DNA of 64,000 bases from Flavobacteriia bacterium (GTDB taxonomy: Bacteria > Bacteroidota > Bacteroidia > Flavobacteriales_D > Crocinitomicaceae). A program made the position numbers and the translations under genes. Of the stretch, positions 17,873 through 27,223 are shown one piece after another; within the stretch, counting starts at the first letter, position 1; the number at the start of each line of letters is the position of its first letter. The notes beneath the pieces are model-generated. The model saw only the letters and a list, made by a program, of their open reading frames with translations, was not told the DNA's origin and ran no database searches. The stretch is taken from the NCBI GenBank assembly GCA_947450325.1, contig CANFUT010000005.1, positions 62,001-126,000 of the forward strand. The letters are read 5' to 3'.

Positions 17873-18238
17873 TTATTTAGTCTTTGGAGTTGTTTCAGCT
17901 GTTTTTTGCTTCACAAATTTCACTTTTACTAACACATGATGATATTTTGGAAATTTATCACCTGGTTCAAAAGTAAGACTTTTCAAAAGATTTTTCGCTG
18001 CTATATTTGCCGGAGTTGATTTTACTGTACTTTTTTCAGCGATAAATCTCTCACTATTAACCTTGCCAAGATTGTCAACTGAAATTTCATAAACGACATA
18101 ACCTTCATAAATCGAGTTTATTGTAAAATTAGATGTTGAGGTCATTTTTCTTTGGTCATCAATAATCTCACCTGATAAAAGTTGACTTTGAGCAGAATGC
18201 AACAAAAGGCAAATAATGGCTGATAATAAAAATTTCAT
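17873..18238 (-). CDS. Small exported protein with TonB C-terminal-like domain
   Basis: 121 residues. A signal peptide (cleavage near AQSQ) is followed by a segment resembling the TonB C-terminal fold: GYVVYEISVDNLGKVNSERF, a helix with AAKNLLKSL, and FEPGDKFPKYHHVLVKVKFV. There is no transmembrane anchor or proline-rich linker, so it is not a complete TonB. The tail is Lys/Thr-rich. The function is unknown. It is separated from its neighbours by promoter-like spacers. Confidence 0.68.
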   Translation of the reverse strand: MKFLLSAIICLLLHSAQSQLLSGEIIDDQRKMTSTSNFTINSIYEGYVVYEISVDNLGKVNSERFIAEKSTVKSTPANIAAKNLLKSLTFEPGDKFPKYHHVLVKVKFVKQKTAETTPKTK

Positions 18239-18283
18239 GTAAATTTATTTGGTCGTGAAGATACGAATATTGATTGGGATTTG

Positions 18284-18322
18284 AGCAAAAAAATGGACAC
18301 CTTTTGATAAAGTGTCCATTTG
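18284..18322 (-). terminator. Rho-independent terminator of the SprB-repeat protein gene
   Basis: AAATGGACAC (18291-18300) pairs with GTGTCCATTT (18312-18321). On the minus strand the stem is followed by a run of T. It lies 21 bases past the stop codon at 18343. Confidence 0.85.
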
Positions 18323-18342
18323 AAAATACTATTTATCTTCTA

Positions 18343-21036
18343 CTATCTTATAATTGTAATCGAACCTTGAAAGTTTTTCTTATTATCAGAGTTTAAATCC
18401 TTTACACTCGCTTTCCAAGTGTAAGTTCCATCTTGAAGAATTTTTCCGTCATATGTTCCATCCCAATATACTGAAGGGTCGTGTGATTCCCAGATTATCT
18501 CTCCCCATCTATTGAAAATGAATAAATCAAAGTTATAAATATCGATTCCATCTACATAGAATTTCCAATTTTGATTGTGCTCATCTCCGTCTGGAGTAAA
18601 TACATTTGGGGCGTAAAAAATAATGTCTGTATTTACTTGTAAAATATTTACTATTGTATCTATACATCCACCATCAGTTGTTACAACCAATCTGATTGGA
18701 TATTCACCAGTAAAACCTTCTGGAAAAGAAAAACTTGGATATTGATCAAAACTAGTTGATGGATTTGCATCCGCAGCATACCATTCCCAACTTACAACAC
18801 CAGTGCTTGAATTATCCTGCATTTGAATTGTCGTTTCATAAATCGATGTTGGATTTGAAGACATTGTAAATGATGCAGTAGGATTATCAACAACTTCTAC
18901 AATATTTGTAAATGTTTTTGTGTAAGTACAACCATAGATAGATTTAATGACAATATCAACCGAATAGATTCCTGGATTTGAATAGCTAATTGCAACTGGA
19001 TTACTTCCGTTAACTATTGTATCTTTTAAGTTTCCAAAGATAAATTCTGTAGTGGCAATTTCAGAGCCATTATTCGAATTGTTCGTAAAGATAAATGACC
19101 CTGGAACACAATCTACTGGTTTATCTGGTACAATCGATGGGATAATATCGGTTGGAAAACTTATTGTAACAAATGCTTGCGCTGAAGGAGAACCACAATC
19201 TTCTGTCAAAGTAACTGAATAAACGGTTCCAGAATAATTTGGATCGACAGTAATAGTTTGTCCTACGCCAATTACAATTCCATTTGCTGACCAAGTAAAA
19301 GTATAAGGAGAACTACCGCCACTTCCTGTAGCAGTTAAATCAATCGTAGATTCAGAACAAATTGTTGCATCAGGAGTAATAAAACTAACAGCCAATGGCG
19401 CTGGTTCTGTTAATGCACCAATTTGAGTAATCACACATCCTAAAGCGTCGGTAATAGTTAAAGTTTGTGTTCCTGCCGCTAAATCGTTCGCAATATTTGC
19501 AGTTGAACTTGAATTGTCCCAACTGTAAGAATATGGCATCGTTCCTTGAGATACAGTTACTTCAATCATCCCGTCATTGCCACTATTGCAAGTTACATTT
19601 GATTGATTAGCGATTGAGGCAATCATTCCTGGTATTTCAGTAATTATAACTTCAGCAGTGTCAATACATCCTGAACCTGTGCTTACTTCGCAGTGATAAG
19701 TTCCTGCTGATAATCCAGTTGCAGTTGCCATGGTTTGTCCACCTGCATCATACCAATTGTAAGTAACTGTTGGTGAAGTTGGATTCATAGTTGCAGTAGC
19801 AGTTCCATCACTTCCGCCTGGACAAGAAACCAATGTGCCTGTTGCAGTAGCGATTGAAATTGAATTTGGGACGTTTACATTAACAGTGGTTGAACAACCA
19901 TTTGCGTCCGTAACCAAACAAGAATATGGTCCTGTAACTAAATTTGTTGCCATTGGTGTTGTTTGACCGCTTGGCGTCCAACTGAAAGTGAAAGGTTGAG
20001 TTCCGTTACCCGTAATTACATTTGCACTTCCTACACCCGCAGAACAATAATCTGTTAAAGCCGTTGCATTCGCACTTACTGAAGTTCTTGTAATCCAAGT
20101 TGTATCAGATATCGCACCAAGTCCAGCTCCACAGGCTGACGCCGTGATAAAATATCCGGTAGTTCCAGGTGGAATAAGTGTTACATTTAATACACCGTTA
20201 TTATATGGAAAAGTAGCACCTAGTGTATTACCCCATTGCTGACTTCCATTAATTCCATTCACTTGAACGTATGGAATTTGTGTTTCAACATAAGTTGCTG
20301 TATTTGTTGGACTAGCTGGCGTGAATAATCTACTGTCTTGATTTGCTGTCCAAACAGAATTGTTTCTTCCAGGTGTAATTACTGCTGCATTTCCAGCTGA
20401 ATTTTGAATTCCTTGAATTGCTAAACCACCATTAAAAGCTCCACAAGTTGCTTTATTTCCAATGTGCATTTCAATTGTATTTGATGTCTCGTTTAGGATG
20501 ACAGCAAAATAATTACAAACAGTCGTACAACTGTAGAAATACACGTTTTGATAAAGAACAACAAATTTTCTATTAGGAGCGGTTCCTATTGTTTGATATT
20601 GAATAGTTCCACTATTTAAGCTTGGAAGCATATCTTGGTATGCCAACATAATCGAATTTAATGCAGAAGTTAATGATGTAGTTGGTAAAGTACCCGCTCC
20701 AGTTAAGGAATATGCACAATATCCATTTGCATTACTGGTATTAAAACTGATTAATCCGTTTGAACCAATCACACAGTTATTATAAGTGTTTCCATAAAAA
20801 CTAAAAGGAAAACCAACAGGTACAGTATTACTCCAAACATCATCAGAAAGTGCAAGGACTGTTGGAGAAGGTAAATTAATTCCTTGTGTATTTTGTGAAC
20901 CTGAACCAGGATTACAATTTGTAATAGTTACAGTTTGACCTTGGCAGACTGTAACGTCATTACCCAAGCAAACTTGAACCTGAGCTAAAGATGTCAAACT
21001 AATTAAAAATGCAATTGAAAGTAATATGATTTTCAT
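18343..21036 (-). CDS. Large secreted SprB-repeat protein with type IX (type B) C-terminal domain
   Basis: 897 residues from the ATG at 21036 (MKIILLSIAFLISLTSLAQ signal peptide); an earlier in-frame start at 21069 would place charged residues before the signal and is less likely. The N-terminal ~300 residues resemble the beta-rich lectin-like module of such proteins. Several SprB-type repeats follow (for example TGNGTQPFTFSWTPSGQTT, VSQGTMPYSYSWDNSSST), then PKD-like modules. The end is the gliding-motility-associated CHU_C domain: FYAPNVFTPDGDEHNQNW, FNRWGEIIWES, WDGTYDGKILQDGTYTW. It should be a T9SS-exported surface adhesin. Confidence 0.93.
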   Translation of the reverse strand: MKIILLSIAFLISLTSLAQVQVCLGNDVTVCQGQTVTITNCNPGSGSQNTQGINLPSPTVLALSDDVWSNTVPVGFPFSFYGNTYNNCVIGSNGLISFNTSNANGYCAYSLTGAGTLPTTSLTSALNSIMLAYQDMLPSLNSGTIQYQTIGTAPNRKFVVLYQNVYFYSCTTVCNYFAVILNETSNTIEMHIGNKATCGAFNGGLAIQGIQNSAGNAAVITPGRNNSVWTANQDSRLFTPASPTNTATYVETQIPYVQVNGINGSQQWGNTLGATFPYNNGVLNVTLIPPGTTGYFITASACGAGLGAISDTTWITRTSVSANATALTDYCSAGVGSANVITGNGTQPFTFSWTPSGQTTPMATNLVTGPYSCLVTDANGCSTTVNVNVPNSISIATATGTLVSCPGGSDGTATATMNPTSPTVTYNWYDAGGQTMATATGLSAGTYHCEVSTGSGCIDTAEVIITEIPGMIASIANQSNVTCNSGNDGMIEVTVSQGTMPYSYSWDNSSSTANIANDLAAGTQTLTITDALGCVITQIGALTEPAPLAVSFITPDATICSESTIDLTATGSGGSSPYTFTWSANGIVIGVGQTITVDPNYSGTVYSVTLTEDCGSPSAQAFVTISFPTDIIPSIVPDKPVDCVPGSFIFTNNSNNGSEIATTEFIFGNLKDTIVNGSNPVAISYSNPGIYSVDIVIKSIYGCTYTKTFTNIVEVVDNPTASFTMSSNPTSIYETTIQMQDNSSTGVVSWEWYAADANPSTSFDQYPSFSFPEGFTGEYPIRLVVTTDGGCIDTIVNILQVNTDIIFYAPNVFTPDGDEHNQNWKFYVDGIDIYNFDLFIFNRWGEIIWESHDPSVYWDGTYDGKILQDGTYTWKASVKDLNSDNKKNFQGSITIIR

Positions 21037-21367
21037 CGTTGTTTTTTGTTTTGTAAATTTTAGACGCATTTAAAGTTGTTTGGTTGTCATATCAACTGAT
21101 AGCTTTCAAAAATATTGTGAATAAACAGGAAAATTAGCAATTTAATATGTTGGTTTTATAGTGTTTAAATTGTTAATATTTAATAATTTGACCTTAGCAA
21201 TTAAGTAAATTTTCACAAAAATAGGCATAAACTATTGATTTTAAGATGTACTTTAAAAAATCATTCTTGGATTCTCATTCTTTAAATAGTTAATAAATTA
21301 TATCCGAATAAAAGTTTAACATATTAAAATTATATACATTTGTCCCGATATCTTTAAAAGAAATTAA
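21037..21367. promoter_or_regulatory. Divergent promoter region, adhesin and gdhA
   Basis: This is a 331-base AT-rich spacer without a gene. On the minus strand TATTTTTG at 21114-21107 is a -7 candidate for the SprB-repeat gene. On the plus strand TACATTTG at 21335-21342 is the -7 candidate for gdhA, leaving a leader of about 20 bases. No other structure stands out. Confidence 0.55.
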
Positions 21368-22723
<1,356 letters not shown>

Positions 22724-22740
22724 TCCAAATATCTTATTCA

Positions 22741-22778
22741 AAAAAAATCCCGATTCTTCAGTGAGTCGGGATTTTTTG
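22741..22778. terminator. Bidirectional terminator between gdhA and DUF6526
   Basis: AAAAATCCCGATTC and GAGTCGGGATTTTT form a stem with one T-G pair around TTCAGT. A-rich and T-rich flanks would serve both converging genes. Confidence 0.88.
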
Positions 22779-22789
22779 TTTGAAATAAT

Positions 22790-23227
22790 TTAAAGTCTCC
22801 AATTATCAGCTTGCCAATTTTGGATAGATTGTTTAATGACTTTCGAGGTAAGATTTTCACTCAAAGTTTTATTCACTAAATCTTTTAATTCATTGTCAGA
22901 AGCGAAACGCAAAGCAAAAATTTGACTGTTTGTCAATTTCGATTCCAATAATTCAAATCGTTCTCCGGTAACAACAAAATATCGATAACGCATTTCAATT
23001 CTAATAATGCGATCCTGATTTTTTAATCCATAATGTTGGCGCACCATAAACGCTAGAAATACAATCATAATCATGATAGCAGTTAATGTCCACCAAATTT
23101 CTTTCAATGCTGGATTTTTGTTTCCTTGGTAAAAGCAAAACACGCCTAAAGCTAATGTAAGCGGGTAGAATACTAAGTGATGAGGAACATAGTACCGAGA
23201 ATGATTGTTGTAATTTTGATTTTCCAT
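22790..23227 (-). CDS. DUF6526 family membrane protein
   Basis: 145 residues. Two transmembrane segments lie at about 15-32 and 45-62, separated by QGNKNPALKEIW. A cytoplasmic-looking domain follows (IEMRYRYFVVTGERFE, ending KQSIQNWQADNWRL). This matches the Bacteroidota DUF6526 family, whose function is unknown. It is monocistronic, convergent with gdhA and divergent from the Rrf2 regulator. Confidence 0.82.
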   Translation of the reverse strand: MENQNYNNHSRYYVPHHLVFYPLTLALGVFCFYQGNKNPALKEIWWTLTAIMIMIVFLAFMVRQHYGLKNQDRIIRIEMRYRYFVVTGERFELLESKLTNSQIFALRFASDNELKDLVNKTLSENLTSKVIKQSIQNWQADNWRL

Positions 23228-23288
23228 AAGTTTATTAAAATTGTTATCTGAACAATGTTACGACTATTTAGTTCAATTTTTACAAAAG

Positions 23289-23320
23289 TTTGTCATTTCT
23301 TTTCGGAATAGCTACCTTTG
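23289..23320 (+). promoter_or_regulatory. Promoter of the Rrf2 regulator gene
   Basis: TTTG (23289-23292), a 20-base spacer and TACCTTTG (23313-23320) match the Bacteroidota -33/-7 consensus. The ATG at 23327 is 6 bases further, so the leader is at most a few bases. Confidence 0.7.
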
Positions 23321-23326
23321 AATATC

Positions 23327-23737
23327 ATGATGTCAAAAAAATGTAAATATGCAATTAAAGCATTAATCTGTTTAAGTGAAAACTATCAACAAGGGAATAT
23401 GTTTACTGCGGATATTGCAAAAAAAGGAAATATTCCTAAAAAGTTTTTAGAACAAATCTTATTAGACCTAAAACACGCTGGTTTTGTTGGAAGTCACCAG
23501 GGTTATAGAGGTGGCTATTACTTGATCAGAGCACCAAAAGAAATTAATTTGGCTGAAGTTTACCGCGTTTTTGATGGAGCAATTGCACTTGTTCCTTGCG
23601 TTTCTGTCAATTATTACGAAAAATGTGAAGATTGTACAGATGAGATTTCTTGTACTATTAAACGTGAATTTTCCAAGATTAAGGAGCAAAGTAGGTTGAT
23701 TATGAAAGAAATCAATTTTAAAACATTCTTAGAATAG
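23327..23737 (+). CDS. Rrf2 family transcriptional regulator
   Basis: 136 residues from the first ATG (MMSKKCKYAIKAL); the adjacent ATG at 23330 is equally possible. The winged helix-turn-helix of Rrf2 proteins is clear: NIPKKFLEQILLDLKHAGFVGSHQGYRGGYYL near 40-70. The effector region holds four cysteines (PCVSVNYYEKCEDCTDEISC near 93-112), similar in place to the Fe-S ligands of IscR/NsrR, so a cluster-binding or thiol sensor is possible. Rrf2 members include CymR (cysteine/sulfur), IscR and NsrR. Its position before the TonB receptor and ABC operon, and their shared operator, suggest it controls them. Confidence 0.92.
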   Translation: MMSKKCKYAIKALICLSENYQQGNMFTADIAKKGNIPKKFLEQILLDLKHAGFVGSHQGYRGGYYLIRAPKEINLAEVYRVFDGAIALVPCVSVNYYEKCEDCTDEISCTIKREFSKIKEQSRLIMKEINFKTFLE

Positions 23738-23891
23738 CAGTTTTCTTTGAAGTCTTAGTCAAATACTTCTTTCAATTTAGTATCTTATTTACCAAATTAT
23801 TTTAAGCTTAAAAATATATTGGTTAAAGTATTTTTTCCGTTTCTTAATTTTTTCAAAACATTGTAGATTAGTCTCCTATAAAAAATAGATT

Positions 23892-23925
23892 AATTTTAAT
23901 TACAAATTTGTTTGTAATTAAAATT
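23892..23925. promoter_or_regulatory. Perfect 15-base inverted repeat over the -33 region of the TonB receptor promoter
   Basis: AATTTTAATTACAAA (23892-23906), spacer TTTG, TTTGTAATTAAAATT (23911-23925). The arms are exact reverse complements and the right arm includes the likely -33 TTTG. A second regulator or a strong cruciform site is possible. Confidence 0.7.
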
Positions 23926-23939
23926 ATGTTCTATATTTG
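23911..23939 (+). promoter_or_regulatory. Promoter of the TonB-dependent receptor gene
   Basis: TTTG (23911-23914), 17 bases, TATATTTG (23932-23939). Both boxes match the consensus. The expected start of transcription, about 5 bases later, falls at the edge of the operator palindrome at 23945-23975. Confidence 0.75.
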
Positions 23940-23944
23940 CAAAG

Positions 23945-23975
23945 TATTAACTCTATAAAGTTTATAGAGTTAATA
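23945..23975. promoter_or_regulatory. Operator-like 31-base palindrome at the start of the TonB receptor transcript
   Basis: TATTAACTCTATAAA, centre G, TTTATAGAGTTAATA: 15-base arms without mismatch. The core ATTAACTCTAT-N7-ATAGAGTTAAT recurs upstream of the porin operon at 27164-27192 at the same distance from a -7 box. Placement over the start site suggests repression. Rrf2 is the obvious candidate binder, by proximity. Confidence 0.8.
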
Positions 23976-24055
23976 AAATAAGTATTGTTAATCAACTGTT
24001 GAACAGCATTGAAAATTGAAATGAAAATAAATTTATAATCAGAAAACAAGAAAAA

Positions 24056-26938
24056 ATGAAATCAAAACTATTACTTTTAACATTGTCACTTTTAGCTGGA
24101 AATTTTATATTTGCTCAAGACGCTTTTTTCCAATTTTCCGGAATATTGCGAGACGAGCGATCGCAGGATCCGATCGAAAGTGCAACAATTAGCATTCGTG
24201 ATAGAAATGAGGTTACTAAAACTGATCTTAATGGAAATTTCGTGCTTAAAACAATTAACAAATTCCCCTTTACACTTGTAGTCTCCAAACAAGGTTATAA
24301 CTCCACAGAATTTGTTGTAGAAAATGAAAAATCAATTGTAAGCATACAACTAGAGCGCCAAGTTTTATTAAACGAAATCGTTGTTTCTGCTTCACGTGTT
24401 TCAGAGAGCCAATTGAAGTCTCCTGTAGCGATTGATAAGTTAGATCTTCAGACAATTAGGGAAACGTCATCTTCTAACTATTATGATGCATTGGAAAATG
24501 TGAAAGGAGTGCAATTGACTACTTCAAGTCTTAGTTTAAAGGTACCCAACACAAGAGGTTTTAATAGTCCTAACAATTTCCGATTTATGCAACTTGTGGA
24601 CGGTGTTGATCTTCAAGCCCCCACGTTAGGCGTATCAATCGGTAGTACGATTGGACCTTCAGAATTGGATATTAAAAGTATTGAAATCATTCCTGGTTCA
24701 TCTTCCGCTTTATATGGAATTAACTCTTTAAATGGATTAGCAAATCTTCAAACAAAGGATCCGTATTTAACAGAGGGAGTGAGTGTGTATCAGCGAACAG
24801 CCATCAATCACGTAGATAATAAAGATCACGGCTTAAGTTTTATGAGTGAAACAGCTTTTCGTCTTGCTGATGTGGTAGATTCTGCTAGAAGATTTGCATA
24901 TAAAATTGATGGATCATATTTTCAGGGAGTTGATTGGGTTTCTTCTAGTTCTACTGATCAAAATCCATATAACCTAAAGTCAAGCAACCCGTCGTATCCA
25001 CAGTTTAATTCTGCAGAAAGTAACCCTGCATATGATGCTTGGAATAAATATGGGGATGAACGAAATAATACAGTTACTGATACTCTTTTTGTTGGTTCAC
25101 AAAAACAAATTTATAATGTTAGACGAACTGGTTATTGGGAAAAAGACTTGGTTGATCCAGTTGTGAAAACTGCTAAATTCGGGGGTAACTTGAATTATAA
25201 ATTTAACGACAAGTCTAAAATAAGTTATACTTATCGAATAGGAAATATGGATGGTGTTTTTCAAAGAGGAAATAAAATACAACTCAAAAATGCTCAAATT
25301 CAAAGCCATGCAGTAGAATACAAAAACTCAAAGTTAACAGCGAAGCTTTATGTTAACAGTGAAACAACAGGTAGTTCATATAATCTTAAACCGTTGAGCG
25401 ACAACTTAGATCTCACTTTTAAGAATAATAAAAAATGGGCAAAAGACTACCAAACAGCTTTGAACGACGCATATAATGCAAATGGCGGCGATTTAGTAGC
25501 TGCTCATCAAGCCGCACGTGAAGTTGCTGATGCAGGCAGACCTGCACCTGGTACACCAGAATTTGATGCATTAAAACAAACAATCATTGGAATTAATAAT
25601 TGGGATCATCCTTCAATTTATCCATATGTCAGCGCTCAAGATTCAACAAATACAACTGGTGGAGCTGCGCTTTGGCAAAAGAGTAGAATGTATCATGGCG
25701 AAGCTCAATACGATTTAAGTTCTTTAACGAAAAATGTTGTAAATATATTGGTAGGGGCTGATGCACGTGTTTACTCTGTTACTCCTGACGGGAATAATTT
25801 TGTTGATTTTTCAAAACCGATTGCTGAAAGAAATACTACTGGAGGAAACAACGTCTTGTATTCAAAATTTGGCGGTTTCGTTCAAACTAGTAAAGAATTT
25901 TTTGATAGCAAATTGAAAGTAGTCGGCTCGTTGCGCTATGATAAAAATTTAGATTTTGAGGGAAAATGGAATCCACGTTTGGCTATCGTTTATTCATCAA
26001 ATCAAAATAATGCAATTCGATTTTCTGCTCAAAATGGTTATAGATTTCCTGCACTTTTTGAAGCTCTTTCATATGTTAATAATGGTGGAGTTCGAAGAGT
26101 TGGAGGACTTGAAAAAATCAATGATGGATTGGGATACCTCGAAAATAGCTATACTCAAAGTTCTATAGATGCATTTCAAGCTGCAGTCAATGCAGAGATT
26201 AAAGCAGGTTCAACTAAAGATCAAGCTATCTCAAATCAAAGAGGTTTACTTCAAATCTCAAACCTTCAAAAAATGCAACCGGAGCAAATTAAAGCCCTTG
26301 ATTTGGGTTATAAATCTGTTTTATTCAATAACAAATTAATAATTGATGCAGATGTGTATTTTAACGAATACAAAAACTTCTTAGGTCAAGTTGAAGTTGC
26401 TGTTCCAACAACTGATGTTGTTGGAACTTTGGCCTCAGCTTATGACGCAAATGATAAGTCAAAACAAGTGAGATACCGTGTGTATACAAATGCAACTAAC
26501 ACTTACTATGCATATGGAACAGCTATTAAAATCGCGTATAACTTCTTTAAGAAATTCTCGGTTTCTGGAAATTTCAACTTTAATGATTTCAAAGCAAAAG
26601 AAGCGACAGATATTTTCACAACTGGATTTAACACTCCTAAGTATTCTGCTAATATCCAATTTGGTAACAGAGAAATCTTAAAAAACGTTGGTTTCAATGT
26701 TGTGTGGAAATGGCAAGATGCCTATGAATGGCAAAGTCCATTGGCAAATGGGAATGTTCCTGCTTTTCAAACATTTGATGCACAAGTTACTTACAAATTA
26801 GAAAAGGCAAAAACAACGGTTAAAGTCGGTGGAACAAACATCTTTAATAATCGATACATTCAATACGCGGCTGGACCAACAATTGGTGGGATTTACTATG
26901 TAAGTTTAACATTTGATGCACCTTTTAAAAACAAATAA
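24056..26938 (+). CDS. TonB-dependent receptor with CarboxypepD-like N-terminal domain
   Basis: 960 residues. A signal peptide (ending IFAQD) leads into a CarboxypepD-regulatory-like domain (SGILRDERSQDPIESATISI, LNGNFVLKT) to about residue 95. The plug follows (NEIVVSASRVSESQLKSPVAID, TRGFNSPNNFRFMQLVDGVD, GSSSALYGINSLNGLANLQTKDP), then a 22-strand-type barrel ending VSLTFDAPFKNK. It should import a ligand through the outer membrane using TonB energy. No SusD partner is present, so polysaccharide uptake is less likely. It has its own promoter with an operator palindrome shared with the downstream porin-ABC operon. Confidence 0.93.
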   Translation: MKSKLLLLTLSLLAGNFIFAQDAFFQFSGILRDERSQDPIESATISIRDRNEVTKTDLNGNFVLKTINKFPFTLVVSKQGYNSTEFVVENEKSIVSIQLERQVLLNEIVVSASRVSESQLKSPVAIDKLDLQTIRETSSSNYYDALENVKGVQLTTSSLSLKVPNTRGFNSPNNFRFMQLVDGVDLQAPTLGVSIGSTIGPSELDIKSIEIIPGSSSALYGINSLNGLANLQTKDPYLTEGVSVYQRTAINHVDNKDHGLSFMSETAFRLADVVDSARRFAYKIDGSYFQGVDWVSSSSTDQNPYNLKSSNPSYPQFNSAESNPAYDAWNKYGDERNNTVTDTLFVGSQKQIYNVRRTGYWEKDLVDPVVKTAKFGGNLNYKFNDKSKISYTYRIGNMDGVFQRGNKIQLKNAQIQSHAVEYKNSKLTAKLYVNSETTGSSYNLKPLSDNLDLTFKNNKKWAKDYQTALNDAYNANGGDLVAAHQAAREVADAGRPAPGTPEFDALKQTIIGINNWDHPSIYPYVSAQDSTNTTGGAALWQKSRMYHGEAQYDLSSLTKNVVNILVGADARVYSVTPDGNNFVDFSKPIAERNTTGGNNVLYSKFGGFVQTSKEFFDSKLKVVGSLRYDKNLDFEGKWNPRLAIVYSSNQNNAIRFSAQNGYRFPALFEALSYVNNGGVRRVGGLEKINDGLGYLENSYTQSSIDAFQAAVNAEIKAGSTKDQAISNQRGLLQISNLQKMQPEQIKALDLGYKSVLFNNKLIIDADVYFNEYKNFLGQVEVAVPTTDVVGTLASAYDANDKSKQVRYRVYTNATNTYYAYGTAIKIAYNFFKKFSVSGNFNFNDFKAKEATDIFTTGFNTPKYSANIQFGNREILKNVGFNVVWKWQDAYEWQSPLANGNVPAFQTFDAQVTYKLEKAKTTVKVGGTNIFNNRYIQYAAGPTIGGIYYVSLTFDAPFKNK

Positions 26939-27149
26939 ATTGACGGAATTTTAATTGGAAATACTTTGATAAAGCAAAAAAAATAGCTTATTATACTATT
27001 TTTATTTTGTGTTAATGTAAGAATGAAAACCTAAAGAATTGCTACAAGTAATATCTTAAGGTGGGGGATAAAATGTAAACATTTGATTAGGAAATTGTTA
27101 AAATAAAATTTATTTAAGTAGTAAATACTTAAGTAAGCAAAATTAATTT

Positions 27150-27157
27150 TAAATTTG
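27150..27157 (+). promoter_or_regulatory. -7 element (TAAATTTG) of the porin-ABC operon
   Basis: It matches TAnnTTTG. No TTTG is found 17-21 bases upstream, where a CTTAAG dyad lies instead, so an activator may be needed. It stands 6 bases before the operator at 27164, the same spacing as at the TonB receptor promoter. Confidence 0.65.
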
Positions 27158-27163
27158 TGCACT

Positions 27164-27192
27164 ATTAATTCTATGAAATAAATAGAGTTAAT
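27164..27192. promoter_or_regulatory. Second copy of the operator-like palindrome
   Basis: ATTAATTCTAT, 7-base spacer, ATAGAGTTAAT. The arms differ from perfect symmetry at one position, and the right arm is identical to that at 23964-23974. The following bases (GAAAATAGTATTATTAAT against AAAATAAGTATTGTTAAT) are also similar. Confidence 0.78.
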
Positions 27193-27223
27193 GAAAATAG
27201 TATTATTAATAGATTGCATAAAT

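Noticed and set aside
24056-26938. SusC-type glycan receptor interpretation
   Set aside because: No SusD partner or carbohydrate-active genes are adjacent; the context is regulator plus oxyanion-type ABC transporter.
27191-27223. Upstream ATG extension of the porin gene
   Set aside because: It lies inside the operator palindrome and would place eleven extra residues before a clean signal peptide at 27224.
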